Shown here one piece after another: positions 51,416-62,684 of a DNA stretch of 64,000 nt; the first letter of the stretch is position 1, and each line of letters begins with the position of its first letter. Under the pieces are notes generated by a model. The model did not search any database. It was not told the DNA's origin and saw only the letters and a list, made by a program, of their open reading frames with translations. Source of the stretch: DATHTC01 sp035456465 (GTDB lineage Bacteria; Actinomycetota; Thermoleophilia; Gaiellales; Gaiellaceae); contig DATIDD010000070.1 in assembly GCA_035456465.1 (NCBI GenBank), positions 1 through 64,000 of the forward strand, written 5' to 3'. A program made the position numbers and the translations under genes.

Positions 51416-52683
51416 CCCTCTTCGTGCCGGCTCTGTGCCAAGAGTCGCCGCACGAGGTGCAACGCGGTCACGGTCGAGCGCCGCCGGATTCCGTCGCGGT
51501 CGCCGGGGAAGCTGAGCTCGAGCGTGCGCTCCCCGTCGGGCCCCACGGCGGCGAGGTGGACGAGCCCGACCGGCTTCTCCTCCGTCCCGCCGCCCGGGCC
51601 GGCCACGCCGGTGACCGCGACCGCGACGTCGGCGCCCAGGCGCGCACGCACACCGTTGGCCATCGCCCTCGCGACCTCCTCCGAGACGGCGCCGTGTCGC
51701 TCGAGCAGCTCCCGCGGGACGTCGAGCTCGCGCTCCTTCACCCGGTCGGCGTACGCGACCACGGCGCCGAGGAAGACGTCGCTGGCGCCTGGCACCGACG
51801 TCAGGCGCTCCGCCACCATGCCGCCCGTGCAGGACTCCGCCGTCGCGAGCGCGAGCCCGCGGGCGCGGCAGAGGTCGAGCACGAGCTCCTCCACCGAGCG
51901 CTCGCCACGCGCGAAGAGGAACCGATCCAGCGGGCCCGCGAGGGCGCGCTCGAGCTCGTCCGCCCTCCCCTCGGCGCCCTCGTCGACCACGAGGTCGACG
52001 TGGATCTCGAAGTCGCGCGCGCAGATCGTCGCCTCGACCCCGTCCCCGTCGCCGCCGGCCTCCGAGAGCGCCCGCGCGACCGCCGACTCGCTGGCGCCGA
52101 AGAACTTCAGCACTCGCCTCCCGGGAGGCCGTGCCCGCGCCAGCAGCCGCCGCATCGCCTCGGTCTCGAGCGCGGCCGGCCACAGCCGCCGGAGCTCCGC
52201 GGGCGGGCCGGGCAGGATCACGACGACCGTGCCCGGATGCTCGAGGAGCAGCCCCGGCGCCGTGCCGGCGAGCCCGAGCGCGAGGGCGCCTTCCGGCACC
52301 GTCGCCTGCTTCCGCACCCCCGCGTCGAAGTCGGCATAGGGCCGGCGCATCCGGGCCGCAATCGCGCGCGAGATCCCGTCGATCTCCGCCCGCAGGGCGT
52401 CGTCGACGACGAGAGCCCGGCCCGTCGCCTCCGCGACGAGCTCGACCGTCCTGTCGTCGTGGGTCGGGCCGAGCCCTCCGGACGTGACGAGCAGGTCGGC
52501 GCCGAGGCCCTCCCGTAGGGTCGCGCGCAGCTCGTCGGGGTGGTCGCCGACGATCGCGATGCGCACGGGCTCGAGGCCGAGCGAGAGCGCCTGTGACGCC
52601 AGCCACGGCCCGTTCCCGTCCGGCCGCTCTCCTCGGACGAGCTCGCTGCCGGTGATCGCGAAGTACGCCCGGGGGCGCGTCAC
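51412..52683 (-). CDS. cinA: CinA (nucleotide amidase / NMN deamidase family)
   Basis: A 423-residue two-domain protein. The N-terminal MoCF-like domain (about 1-170) has TSGGLGPTHDD. The C-terminal amidase domain (about 265-415) has ATAESCTGGMVAERLT and VTGVAGPGGGTEEKPVG. CinA is linked to competence in other species and converts NMN to NaMN in NAD recycling. It overlaps the rodZ-like gene and thpR at both ends (GTGA), showing a tight operon. Confidence 0.94.
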   Translation of the reverse strand: MTRPRAYFAITGSELVRGERPDGNGPWLASQALSLGLEPVRIAIVGDHPDELRATLREGLGADLLVTSGGLGPTHDDRTVELVAEATGRALVVDDALRAEIDGISRAIAARMRRPYADFDAGVRKQATVPEGALALGLAGTAPGLLLEHPGTVVVILPGPPAELRRLWPAALETEAMRRLLARARPPGRRVLKFFGASESAVARALSEAGGDGDGVEATICARDFEIHVDLVVDEGAEGRADELERALAGPLDRFLFARGERSVEELVLDLCRARGLALATAESCTGGMVAERLTSVPGASDVFLGAVVAYADRVKERELDVPRELLERHGAVSEEVARAMANGVRARLGADVAVAVTGVAGPGGGTEEKPVGLVHLAAVGPDGERTLELSFPGDRDGIRRRSTVTALHLVRRLLAQSRHEEG

Positions 52684-53426
52684 TCGGCGGCGGAGCGGAC
52701 GCCCACGCGGGACGCCACGAACTGCTGCGCGCCGCGCGGGAGCGCGACCCGGCGGCCGTTGATGCGGGCGACGAGGTTCTCCGCGCGCGGGGCCTCGACC
52801 CAGAGCTGGCCGCCCGCCCAGCACATCCGGCGCCCGGCCTCGATCGTGCCCTCGAACAGGAAGCGCCCGGCGGTGGACGCGCCGCGGTAGACGGTCACGC
52901 GCGAGCCCGACCGGATGCCGGCGAGCTCGAACGCGATCCACGGACTGCTCGCCGCGGCCACGCACCGTCCCGCGGCGGCGGACGCCTGTGTCGCCGTCTT
53001 CGTCTCGGTCGGGCCCAGGTTGGGGATGTCCTGGCGCTCGCTCCCGCCCCACTTCCACGCGACGAAGACGAGTGCCGCGGCGGCCGCGATCCCCGCGAGC
53101 GCGAGCAGCAGCACGCTCGACTCCATCCGGCGGTGCGCGCGGGACGCCGCGGGATTGCGGCGCGGCCGGACGAGCGCGACGTCCTCGTCGCCGGGCACGT
53201 AGCGCGAGTTGAACTCGTCGACGTAGAGCTGCCCGTCGAGGCCGAGGTAGTCCGCGTAGGCGCGCAGGAAGCCCTTGACGTACGTCTGCGCGGGCAGGAT
53301 CTCGAACCGCTCGTCCTCGAGCGCGCCGAGGTACTTCGCCCGGATCTTGGTCGCCGCCTCGGCGTCGTTGAGGTCGAGGGCCTGGCGGAGCCGGGCCTCC
53401 TTCAGGCTGCTGCCGATCTCGAACAC
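52680..53426 (-). CDS. RodZ-like helix-turn-helix membrane protein
   Basis: A 248-residue protein. The N-terminal HTH_25 domain (about 1-70: EIGSSLKEARLRQ, KYLGALEDERFEIL, TYVKGFLRAYADYLGL) is followed by one transmembrane helix (about 105-125) and an extracytoplasmic beta domain (DUF4115-like). RodZ links MreB to the cell wall machinery; no mre genes are nearby. TACACT lies seven bases before GTG 53426, so the mRNA may be leaderless. The rodZ-cinA-recA order is known from other Gram-positives. Confidence 0.87.
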   Translation of the reverse strand: MFEIGSSLKEARLRQALDLNDAEAATKIRAKYLGALEDERFEILPAQTYVKGFLRAYADYLGLDGQLYVDEFNSRYVPGDEDVALVRPRRNPAASRAHRRMESSVLLLALAGIAAAAALVFVAWKWGGSERQDIPNLGPTETKTATQASAAAGRCVAAASSPWIAFELAGIRSGSRVTVYRGASTAGRFLFEGTIEAGRRMCWAGGQLWVEAPRAENLVARINGRRVALPRGAQQFVASRVGVRSAAE

Positions 53427-53472
53427 GCGGGGGAGTGTAGAGCGCCCCGGCGGGGATCGCGACCCGCGCGCG

Positions 53473-53496
53473 GAATCCACCTCGCGAGGTGGATTC
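53473..53496. terminator. 24-base perfect palindrome, terminator or operator
   Basis: A 12-base arm beginning GAATCCACC is followed at once by its exact complement. It lies 46 bases upstream of the rodZ-like gene and 80 bases after the small membrane gene. It could end the ABC-transporter operon or bind a dimeric regulator of the rodZ-recA operon. The following TT is too short for a standard U-tract. Confidence 0.55.
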
Positions 53497-53576
53497 TTGA
53501 GGGGTGCCGCGTGCTCCGCGAGGCAGGGCGGAGGCGGGCTTCGCCCCGGCGGGGGCCCTGCCGGCGGTGTGCGCGG

Positions 53577-53894
53577 TCAGGCGCCGATGTGGTCGAGGTA
53601 CCAGTAGAAGGCGACGGAGATCGCGCCGGCGAGCGCGAGCGCGACCCCGAGCGCGCCCAGGAGCCTGCCGACGCGCGCCGTGCCGGCTCCGCGCCGCTGC
53701 ACGGAGCGCGCGGCGCGTTGGCGACCGCGGCGCGCGAGCACGAGCGCGAGCAGCCCGAGCACCAGCGCGGCGGGGACCGCCCACGCCGCCTCGATCAGGC
53801 GGATGCGGTCGGTCAGCTCGGCGACCGCGACCGTCACCGGGAGCGCGGCCGCTGCGAGCAGCCCGACGACGACCGACGCGCGGGCACTCCCCAT
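53577..53894 (-). CDS. Small three-helix membrane protein, 105 aa
   Basis: Three transmembrane helices (about 7-23, 38-56 and 78-98) are separated by a basic loop. ATG at 53894 is chosen; the longer frame overlaps the permease gene. It follows the second permease by 10 bases, so it is cotranscribed with the nucleoside ABC transporter. I recognise no family. Confidence 0.65.
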   Translation of the reverse strand: MGSARASVVVGLLAAAALPVTVAVAELTDRIRLIEAAWAVPAALVLGLLALVLARRGRQRAARSVQRRGAGTARVGRLLGALGVALALAGAISVAFYWYLDHIGA

Positions 53895-53904
53895 GCCGAT
53901 CCGG

Positions 53905-55107
53905 CTACGCCTTCGTGTACGGCCGCCCGACGGCGGCAGGCCCGACGGAGCGGCCGATGACACCCACGAGGGCGACGAGCGTCAGGACGTACGGGAGCGT
54001 CGAGAGCAGGTTCGCGGAGATGTCGGCCTCGCGCTGGAGCGGGATCGCGAGCGCGCTCGCGAAGCCGAACAGGAGACATGCGCCGAACGCGCCGAACGGA
54101 TGCCACTTGCCGAAGATCACGGCGGCGAGGGCGATGAAGCCGCGTCCCGCGCTCATGTTCTCGTTGAACGTGCCCGTGAAGCCGACGGAGAGGTAGGCGC
54201 CGCCGAGCGCGGCCAGCATCCCCGAGATCACGACGGCGACGTAGCGGACGCCGTAGACCGAGATCCCGACCGTGTCCGCCGCCCGCGGATGCTCCCCGAC
54301 CGCGCGCAGGCGCAGGCCGATCGGGGTGTGGAAGATGACGAACCACGAGACGACGAGGAGCGCGAACATCAGCCAGATCATCAGGCTGAGCTGGCCGAAG
54401 ACGTCGCCCACGAACGGGATCGAGTCGAGGAAGTCGAGGTGGACGTCCGGGATGCGCGAGATGTCCGACGGCGTCCCCTGTGGACCGTAGATGTCCCGGA
54501 ACATGTAGCCGGTGAGGCCGAGCGCGAGGAAGTTGATCGCCGTGCCGACGACGATCTGGTCGGCGCGCAGGTGGATGCAGAAGATCGCGTGGATGAGCGC
54601 GAACAGGCCGCCGAACACCATCGCCATCAGCAGGCCCACGACCCAGGAGCCGCTCCAGATCGTCGCCCAGATGCCGAAGAACGCGCCCGCGAGCATCATC
54701 CCCTCGAGGCCGATGTTCACGACGCCGGACCGCTCGTTGATGATCCCGCCGATCGCGGCGAAGGCGAGCGGTGTCGCGAACCGAAGCATCGACGCGATCA
54801 GCCCCGTCGTCACCACGCCCTCGATCGCGGCGTCGCTGCGACCCTGCAGCCACAGCGCCGCGGCGATCCCGAGGAGCGACACGACGATCGCCCAGATCCC
54901 CAGCTTCCGCTCGTCGCGCATCGCTGCGTAGAGCCCGGCGAGGGCTCCCGAGATCCCGACCCCGATCGGGGCCCCGACCCCGCCGACCATCCACGGCGGC
55001 AGCGCCAGCCAGACGGCGAACAGCCCGAGCGCGATGCCGCCGATCGCGATCCGGCGCGCGTTGCCGATCTGCGCGAGCCGCGAGATGGGGGCTTCGAACG
55101 AGCTCAT
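53905..55107 (-). CDS. Nucleoside ABC transporter permease (second)
   Basis: A 400-residue BPD_transp_2 family permease with about ten transmembrane helices. GLIASMLRFATPLAFAAIGGI, NIGLEGMMLAGAF (split) and VGENP-like VGEHPRAADTVGI are typical of the NupQ/YufQ type. A 95-residue extra N-terminal part with four helices precedes the family core. It overlaps the first permease gene by ATGA. Confidence 0.92.
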   Translation of the reverse strand: MSSFEAPISRLAQIGNARRIAIGGIALGLFAVWLALPPWMVGGVGAPIGVGISGALAGLYAAMRDERKLGIWAIVVSLLGIAAALWLQGRSDAAIEGVVTTGLIASMLRFATPLAFAAIGGIINERSGVVNIGLEGMMLAGAFFGIWATIWSGSWVVGLLMAMVFGGLFALIHAIFCIHLRADQIVVGTAINFLALGLTGYMFRDIYGPQGTPSDISRIPDVHLDFLDSIPFVGDVFGQLSLMIWLMFALLVVSWFVIFHTPIGLRLRAVGEHPRAADTVGISVYGVRYVAVVISGMLAALGGAYLSVGFTGTFNENMSAGRGFIALAAVIFGKWHPFGAFGACLLFGFASALAIPLQREADISANLLSTLPYVLTLVALVGVIGRSVGPAAVGRPYTKA

Positions 55108-56380
55108 CCGCCGAGGTCCACCTGCACGCGGGTGGGGCCGGCGAACCCGACGCGGCGCCGCAGCCCCCACGCGTAGACGATCAGGAGCTCCGCGCCGACG
55201 AACAGGATGATCAGCGCCTGGATCATCGTGGCGAGGTTGCCGGCGAGCTCCGGCGGGAAGACCTCCGGGTCGAGCTGGCGGGTCGAGGTGCCGACCTGGA
55301 GGGCGCCGAACAGCAGCGCGGCGAAGAAGATCCCGACCGCCTTGTTCCGGCCGAGCAGCGCCACCGCGATCCCGATGAAGCCGATGTTGCCGACGTCGAA
55401 GTCGTTCGTGGCCACGCGGAACTTCCAGCCTTGGATGTCGACGGCGCCGGCCATGCCCGCGAAGGCGCCCGAGATGGCGAGCGCGAGGAAGTAGTTCCTC
55501 CCCACGGAGATGCCCCCGTAGCGCGCGCCCTCCGGGTTGAACCCGACCGCGCGCACCTCGTACCCGAGCGTCGTCCGGTTGAGGATCACGGAGTAGACGA
55601 CGAGCGCGGCGATCGCGATGAAGAGGCCCGCGTGCAGCGGCTGCAGCCCGCTGCCGATCGGCCACAGCTGGGCCGACTCGACGACGTCGTTCGAGCGCGG
55701 GATCGACGGCTGGTCGCCCTGGAGCGGCCCGCCGAGCTCGAACAGGTACTTGCCGACGTAGATCGCGACCCAGTTGAGCATGATCGTGGAGATCACCTCG
55801 TGCGCCCCGACGGTCGCGCGCAGGAAGCCCGCGATCCCGCCCCAGACGAAGCCGGCGAAGGTCGCCGCGGCCGCGGCGAGCAGGATGTGGAGCGGGCGCG
55901 GCAGCCCCTCCAGGTGGAGGCCGACGAACAGGGCGGCGATGACGCCGACCCAGTACTGGCCCTGACCGCCGATGTTGAACATGCCGCAGCGGAAGGCGAA
56001 GGCGACGGCGAGCGCGGTCAGGATCAGCGGCGTGGTGATGATCAGCGTCTGCTGGAGGTCGCCCCAGGCGGCGCGCGTCTCCTGGCCGGTGACCCAGAGC
56101 CACGGGTAGACGAGACCGGTGCCGTCGAAGACCGCCTTGTACGCGCCGAACGGGCTGTGCCCGGTGAACAGGATCACGAGCCCGCCGATGAGGAAGGCGA
56201 GGATCGCGGCCGCGAGCGGGATGAGCACGCCGCCGGCCCGGGTCGAGAACCACTCTGCGACCGCGCCCGCGCCGCTGGGCCCGCGTTCGGCCGGGGGCTG
56301 CGTCGCCGGGTCGGCGGGGCGCTCGCCCGAGTCCATCCCCTGCGTTCCGTCCTGCCCCTCGGGCGGCGGCTGCGACTCGC

Positions 56381-56384
<4 letters not shown>
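55104..56384 (-). CDS. Nucleoside ABC transporter permease (first)
   Basis: A 426-residue BPD_transp_2 permease of the NupP/YufP type. The first 45 residues are Pro/Gly-rich and cytosolic. Motifs include FRCGMFNIGGQGQ and ANEVIS-like GAHEVISTIMLNW. About ten helices. GTG overlaps the stop of the ATPase gene (GTGA). With its partner it forms the heterodimeric channel. Confidence 0.92.
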
Positions 56385-57910
<1,526 letters not shown>

Positions 57911-57926
57911 GGGTTCGGGAAAGCGT

Positions 57927-57956
57927 AACGGGGCGGGCGGCCACGCCCGCCCCGTT
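57927..57956 (-). terminator. Intra-operon hairpin between the binding protein and ATPase genes
   Basis: Thirteen-base perfect arms (57927-57939 and 57944-57956) with a 4-base loop lie just after the binding-protein stop on the minus strand. In importer operons such stems cut expression of the membrane parts or protect the upstream mRNA, leaving excess binding protein. Confidence 0.75.
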
Positions 57957-57971
57957 GAACCGCCTCGGCGG

Positions 57972-59024
57972 CTAGCCGACCGTCTCCGGGATCTCGATCT
58001 CCCCGTCGATGATCATCTGCTTCTGCTCGTCGACCTTGTCGAGGATCGCCTGGTCGGTGAACTTCGGGCTGATCTTGCCGAGCCCGACGCCGTCCTCCGC
58101 GAGGCCGTAGGTGGTCACGCCGCCGCCCTCGAAGGAGCCGTCGGCCTGCTTCTGGATCGTGTCGAACACGGCCACGTCGACCTTCTTCTGCGCCGACGTG
58201 AGCACGTGGTCGCCGAGGAACGACTGGTCGGCGTCGACGCCGATGCCCCAGACGCCCTTCTCCTTCGCGGCGTCGAGCGCGCCGAGACCGCAGCCGCCCG
58301 CGACCTGGAACACCACGTCGGAGCCCTTCGCGATCTGGTCGAGCGCGACCTCCTTGCACTTCGCCTGGTCGACGAAGTCCTGGGAGTAGCCGTTCAGCGT
58401 CTTCGTCCCGGCCTTCGCGTCCACCGCCGCCTTCTGGTACCCGGCGATGAAGCGGTCGACCGGTGGGATCTTCTGACCGCCGACGCTCGAGATGGTGCCG
58501 GTCTTCGACACGAGCGCGGCCATGTAGCCGACGAGGTAGCCGACCTCCTGCTCCTTGAAGAGCAGGCCCTGCAGGTTCGACGGCGGTGCCTCGTAGGCGT
58601 TGTCGACGATCGCGAAGTTCACGTCGGGGTACTCCTCCGCGGCCTTCTGCGTCGCCTCCCCCATGAGGAAGCCGACGGAGATGACCAGGTTGTAGCCCTG
58701 CTCCGCGCACTCCGACAGGTTCGGGATGTAATCGGCGTCGGACTTCGACTCGAGCACACGCGTCTCGACGCCGAGCTCGCTCTTCGCCCGCTCCAGGCCC
58801 TGATTGGCGAGCGAGTTGAAGCCGCGGTCGTTCAGGCCGCCGATGTCGGTGACGAGGCAGACCTTCGTCGCCTCGCCGCCGGCGGCGCCGGTGTCGGTCC
58901 CGCCGCCTTCCGTGGCCGCCGCCGTCGTTCCGGCGCCCTCCTCGTCGTCGCCGCCGCAGCCGGCCGCGACGAGGGCGAGCACCGCGACGAGCGCGGCCAC
59001 CAGCCACAGCAGTCTCTTACTCAA
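57972..59024 (-). CDS. BMP-family nucleoside-binding lipoprotein
   Basis: A 350-residue lipoprotein: signal peptide, lipobox LVAAGC, a Gly/Thr linker (about 22-50), then the Bmp domain (VCLVTDIGGLNDRGFN at the start, EQEVGYLVGYMAAL, VGGQKIPPVDRF). It captures purine or other nucleosides outside the cell for the ABC importer. The start codon is TTG at 59024, supported by GGAGG about nine bases upstream; no better ATG/GTG matches the signal peptide. Confidence 0.93.
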   Translation of the reverse strand: MSKRLLWLVAALVAVLALVAAGCGGDDEEGAGTTAAATEGGGTDTGAAGGEATKVCLVTDIGGLNDRGFNSLANQGLERAKSELGVETRVLESKSDADYIPNLSECAEQGYNLVISVGFLMGEATQKAAEEYPDVNFAIVDNAYEAPPSNLQGLLFKEQEVGYLVGYMAALVSKTGTISSVGGQKIPPVDRFIAGYQKAAVDAKAGTKTLNGYSQDFVDQAKCKEVALDQIAKGSDVVFQVAGGCGLGALDAAKEKGVWGIGVDADQSFLGDHVLTSAQKKVDVAVFDTIQKQADGSFEGGGVTTYGLAEDGVGLGKISPKFTDQAILDKVDEQKQMIIDGEIEIPETVG

Positions 59025-59127
59025 CGAAATTGCCTCCTCTACCCGGGTCCGTTGATGCCGCGGCGATCCTAATCGGCGCGGGCGGACGGCGCTACCTCGC
59101 GCAACAGAGGCTGAACGGACGGCGGGG

Positions 59128-61341
59128 CTAGCCCGACTGCGCCGCCAGCACGCGCTCGAGCTCCTCCTCGGCCACGAGCACACGCCGCGGCTTCGAGCCC
59201 TCGTACCCGGAGATGATCCCGCGACGCTCGAGCATGTCCACGAGCCGGCCCGCACGCGTGTACCCGACGCGCAGGCGGCGCTGGAGCAGGGACACGGACG
59301 CCGTCTGCGTCTGCACGACGATCTCGATCGCCCGGTCGAGCAGCGGGTCCTCGTCCGGGTCGAACTCGCCGTCGAGGTCGTCGCCGGCGTCCGGCGGGGG
59401 CTCGGGCGCCTCGAGCAGCGACTCGTCGAGCTGCTGCTCGCGCTGGACGCGCGCCTGGTCGACCACGAGGGCGATCTCCTCCTCCGAGACGAACGCGCCC
59501 TGGACGCGCTGGAGGCGCGACGTCCCGAGCGGCTTGAACAGCATGTCGCCCTGCCCGAGGAGGGCCTCCGCGCCCGACTGGTCGAGGATCACGCGGCTGT
59601 CGGTCTGGGACGAGACGGCGAACGCGATCCGGCTCGGGACGTTGGCCTTGATCATCCCGGTGATCACGTCGACGGAGGGTCGCTGCGTCGCGAGCACGAG
59701 GTGGATCCCGACGGCGCGCGACTTCTGCGCCAGCCGGATCACCGCGTCCTCGACCGCCTGCGGGCTGACCATCATCAGGTCGGCGAGCTCGTCGATCACG
59801 ACGAGCAGGTACGGCAGCGTGTCCTCGTTCCGCTTGCGGAAGGCGCGGTTCGCCTCGGCGAGGTTGCGCGCGCGGACGAACGAGAGGCGCTCGTAGCGGC
59901 GCTCCATCTCGGCCACGAGGTTGGTGAGGACGGAGCTCGCCTCCTTCGGGCTCGACACGACGGGCGTGAGCAGGTGGGGGATCGACTCGTAGTAGTTGAG
60001 CTCGATCCGCTTCGGGTCGATCAGGATCATCCGGCACTCGTCCGGCGTCGAGCGCAGCAGGATCGAGGTCAGGATCGTGTTGATGCAGCCCGACTTGCCC
60101 GAGCCGGTGGTGCCCGCGATCAGGATGTGCGGCATCCGCGCGAGGTCGGCCCAGACCGCCGTGCCGGAGATGTCCTTGCCGAGCCACACCGCCAGCGGGC
60201 TCGCGGTCGCGGGCAGGTCGTCGAAGATGTCGCCGAGCGTGACGAGGTTCGGGCTCGCGTTGGGGACCTCGACGCCGACCGCCTGCTTGCCGGGGATCGG
60301 CGCCAGGATGCGGATCTCCGTCGTGGCGAGCGCGTACGAGAGGTCGTCCTTCAGCGCCGCCACCTTCGACACCTTCGTGCCCGGCGCGAGCTGCAGCTCG
60401 TAGCGGGTGACGCGCGGTCCCGAGATCTGGCCGACGACGGTCGCATCGATCCCGAAGTGCGCGAGCGTCTGGACGAGGAGCGCGGCGACCCGCTCCCCGG
60501 CGTCCGACGCCGCCGCCGTGGCCGCCTTGCCGCGCCTGAGCACGCTGCGGTCGGGCAGGCGGTACTCGCCGTGCACCGGCGGCCTCGCGTCGAACAGGCT
60601 CGGATGCTCGTCCGTGGGCTCGTGCCCGTGGCCGTCGCCGGGCTCGATCAGGAGCGGCGCGGATGCGTCGTGGTCGGTGACGACGTCCGGGAAGTCGTGC
60701 TCGGCGTCGACGGGCGGCGAGAGCACCGGCGGAGGCCCCGAGGCGAACGCGGGCACCGGTGCGGCGACCGCGTGCTCCACGCGCCGCCGGGCCCCCACGT
60801 TCGCCCGCTCGTGCGCGCGGCGGAGCGCGTGGCCAGACCGCCGGAGGATCGCCCCTGCGGACGCGCCGGTGAGCAAGAGCGCCCCGGCGGCCAGCGCCGT
60901 CACGCCGAGGATCGTCGCGCCGGTCTCCCCCACGAGCCAGGAGCACCCGCGCTCGAGCGCCTCCCCGACCGCTCCGCCGTGGGCCGCGCCGAGCGCGAGC
61001 AGTCCGCCGGGGATCGCGACGGCGAGCCCCGTTCTGAACGGGTTGACGTCGACGAGGTCGCTGCGCGCGACCATCAGGGCGCCGATGCCCACGAGCGCCG
61101 CGGGCGCCGCGTAGGCCCCCCAACCGATCGCGGCGATGACGGCGTCCGCGAACGCCCCGCCGACCACGCCGCCGTCCCAGCTCAGGTAGAGGACGCTGCC
61201 GAGGAAGGTCCCGAGCGCGACGAGCGCGAGGCCCCAGAGCTCCGGGTGGTGGTGCGAGCGCGTCGTGCTGCGCCGGCGCTTCTTGCGGATCCGCGCCGGC
61301 GTCTTCGGGCGCAGCCTTCTCGTGCGCTTCCTGCGCGACAT
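59128..61341 (-). CDS. ftsK: DNA translocase FtsK
   Basis: A 737-residue FtsK/SpoIIIE. A basic N-terminus (about 1-30), about four transmembrane helices (35-170), a short linker, then the motor: Walker A GTTGSGKSG (about 420), Walker B VVIDELADLM and LATQRPS. The C-terminal gamma winged helix (about 660-737, RRLRVGYTRAGRLVDML) reads KOPS-type sites. It clears chromosomes from the division septum. The linker is short compared with E. coli FtsK. Confidence 0.96.
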   Translation of the reverse strand: MSRRKRTRRLRPKTPARIRKKRRRSTTRSHHHPELWGLALVALGTFLGSVLYLSWDGGVVGGAFADAVIAAIGWGAYAAPAALVGIGALMVARSDLVDVNPFRTGLAVAIPGGLLALGAAHGGAVGEALERGCSWLVGETGATILGVTALAAGALLLTGASAGAILRRSGHALRRAHERANVGARRRVEHAVAAPVPAFASGPPPVLSPPVDAEHDFPDVVTDHDASAPLLIEPGDGHGHEPTDEHPSLFDARPPVHGEYRLPDRSVLRRGKAATAAASDAGERVAALLVQTLAHFGIDATVVGQISGPRVTRYELQLAPGTKVSKVAALKDDLSYALATTEIRILAPIPGKQAVGVEVPNASPNLVTLGDIFDDLPATASPLAVWLGKDISGTAVWADLARMPHILIAGTTGSGKSGCINTILTSILLRSTPDECRMILIDPKRIELNYYESIPHLLTPVVSSPKEASSVLTNLVAEMERRYERLSFVRARNLAEANRAFRKRNEDTLPYLLVVIDELADLMMVSPQAVEDAVIRLAQKSRAVGIHLVLATQRPSVDVITGMIKANVPSRIAFAVSSQTDSRVILDQSGAEALLGQGDMLFKPLGTSRLQRVQGAFVSEEEIALVVDQARVQREQQLDESLLEAPEPPPDAGDDLDGEFDPDEDPLLDRAIEIVVQTQTASVSLLQRRLRVGYTRAGRLVDMLERRGIISGYEGSKPRRVLVAEEELERVLAAQSG

Positions 61342-61374
61342 GACCGTCGCTTCGCCGCCGTCCGCGGCGCTCCT

Positions 61375-61917
61375 CTATTCGCCGCGCCGACGCTTGCCGA
61401 CGCGGGCACCGCCGGCGCTCGCGCGGTGCCGCACGCGCTCCTCGCCGCTCCGGAACATCGATACGACCCCGTTCGTCTCGAGGATCGCGGTGTCGACCTC
61501 GTCGAGGTCGCGGAACCCCTGACGCCGGGCGATCGCCAGCAGCTCCGGCATGGAGATCCCGGCGTTGCGCAGCGCGCGATGGTCCGGCCGGCCGTCGGCG
61601 ACGAGCGTCGAGGGCTCGCCCTCCACGACGCCCGCCACGCGCGGGATGGCATACGACACCCGGCTCACGGCCTCGTTGACCGCGAAGAGCGTGACGGCTC
61701 CGATGACGGCGCCGGTCACCGAGTTGTCGGCGCCGATGATCCCGTTCTGGACGGCGTTGGCGACGAGCAGGAGCACGACGAGGTCGAGCGTGTTCGTCTG
61801 GCCGAGCTCCCGCTTGCCCACGACGCGGAGCGCGGCGACGAGGAAGCCGTAGAGCAGGAGCGCCCGCAGCACCTTCTCGACCACGGGCAGCGGCAGCGAG
61901 AACATGTCGTGCCACAT
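61375..61917 (-). CDS. DUF421 (YetF-type) membrane protein
   Basis: A 180-residue protein with three N-terminal transmembrane helices (GKRELGQTNTLDLVVLLLVANAVQNG in the family position, split as GKRELGQTNTLDL and LVANAVQNG) and a cytosolic domain (about 85-165) with LRNAGISMPELLAIARRQG and ETNGVVSMF. DUF421 proteins are widespread envelope proteins; in Bacillus, relatives affect spore coat or pH, but the role is unclear. It starts 33 bases after ftsK ends on the opposite order (upstream of ftsK). Confidence 0.87.
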   Translation of the reverse strand: MWHDMFSLPLPVVEKVLRALLLYGFLVAALRVVGKRELGQTNTLDLVVLLLVANAVQNGIIGADNSVTGAVIGAVTLFAVNEAVSRVSYAIPRVAGVVEGEPSTLVADGRPDHRALRNAGISMPELLAIARRQGFRDLDEVDTAILETNGVVSMFRSGEERVRHRASAGGARVGKRRRGE

Positions 61918-61953
61918 CCCGCCCTGTTCCTGCGGGCGGCCCGGTTCCCTGCG

Positions 61954-62682
61954 TCAGTCCGCGGCCGAGAGCGCGAACGCGGCGGCGAAGCCGAGCGCGG
62001 TGACGAGGCCGACGAGCGGCCCTGCCTCCTCGTAGGCCTCGGGGAAGAGCGTGTCGGCGAGCATGCAGAGGATCGCGCCCGCGGCGAAGGCCTGCACGAA
62101 CGCGAGCACGCCCGGCGAGACGCCGTCGAGCAATCCGTAGCCGAGCGCGGATGCGAGCGCGGACACGGCCACGACGGCCGCCCAGGTGCCGAGGATCCCC
62201 GCCCTCGTGTGCCCCGCGCGGCGCATCCCCGTCGAGGACGAGAGCGCCTCGGGGAAGTTCGAGATGAAGACCGCGGCGACGAACGCCAGGCCGACCTCGC
62301 CCCCGTCGAGCAGGGTCGCCCCGAGCGCGACCGACTCGGGGATCCCGTCGAGCAGCGCGCCGAGCAGCAGCGCCGATCCCGCCGCGCCCGCCATCTGGCC
62401 GCCCGAGCGCTTGCGCTCGCCCGCGCCGCGCAGGGTGAGCAACAGGTCGCCGACGTAGAACGCCGCCGCCCCGGCGAGCAGTCCGATCGTGACGCCCGTG
62501 CCGCCGGCGCGATCGTAGGCCTCCCGGGTCAGGTCGAACGCGAGCGCCGACACGAGCGCGCCCGCCCCGAACCCGGCGATGATCCCGAGCGGCCGGCCGG
62601 GTGCCCGCCAGAAGGCCCCGACGAGGGCCCCGACGAGGAGCGCCGAGGCGGCGACGAAGCCCCAGAAGGCGGCGCCGAGCAC
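61954..62682 (-). CDS. ZIP-family divalent metal transporter
   Basis: A 242-residue protein with about eight transmembrane helices. The family's central helices appear as LLDGIPESVALGATLL (about 115-130) and FISNFPEALSSSTGM (about 142-156). In the first, the His usually before x2-PE is Asp. The Asn and Glu of NFPEA are kept. Zn/Fe/Mn import is the family role; the change may alter selectivity. GTG 62682 is two bases after the nucleoside hydrolase stop. Confidence 0.85.
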   Translation of the reverse strand: MLGAAFWGFVAASALLVGALVGAFWRAPGRPLGIIAGFGAGALVSALAFDLTREAYDRAGGTGVTIGLLAGAAAFYVGDLLLTLRGAGERKRSGGQMAGAAGSALLLGALLDGIPESVALGATLLDGGEVGLAFVAAVFISNFPEALSSSTGMRRAGHTRAGILGTWAAVVAVSALASALGYGLLDGVSPGVLAFVQAFAAGAILCMLADTLFPEAYEEAGPLVGLVTALGFAAAFALSAAD

Positions 62683-62684
62683 GG

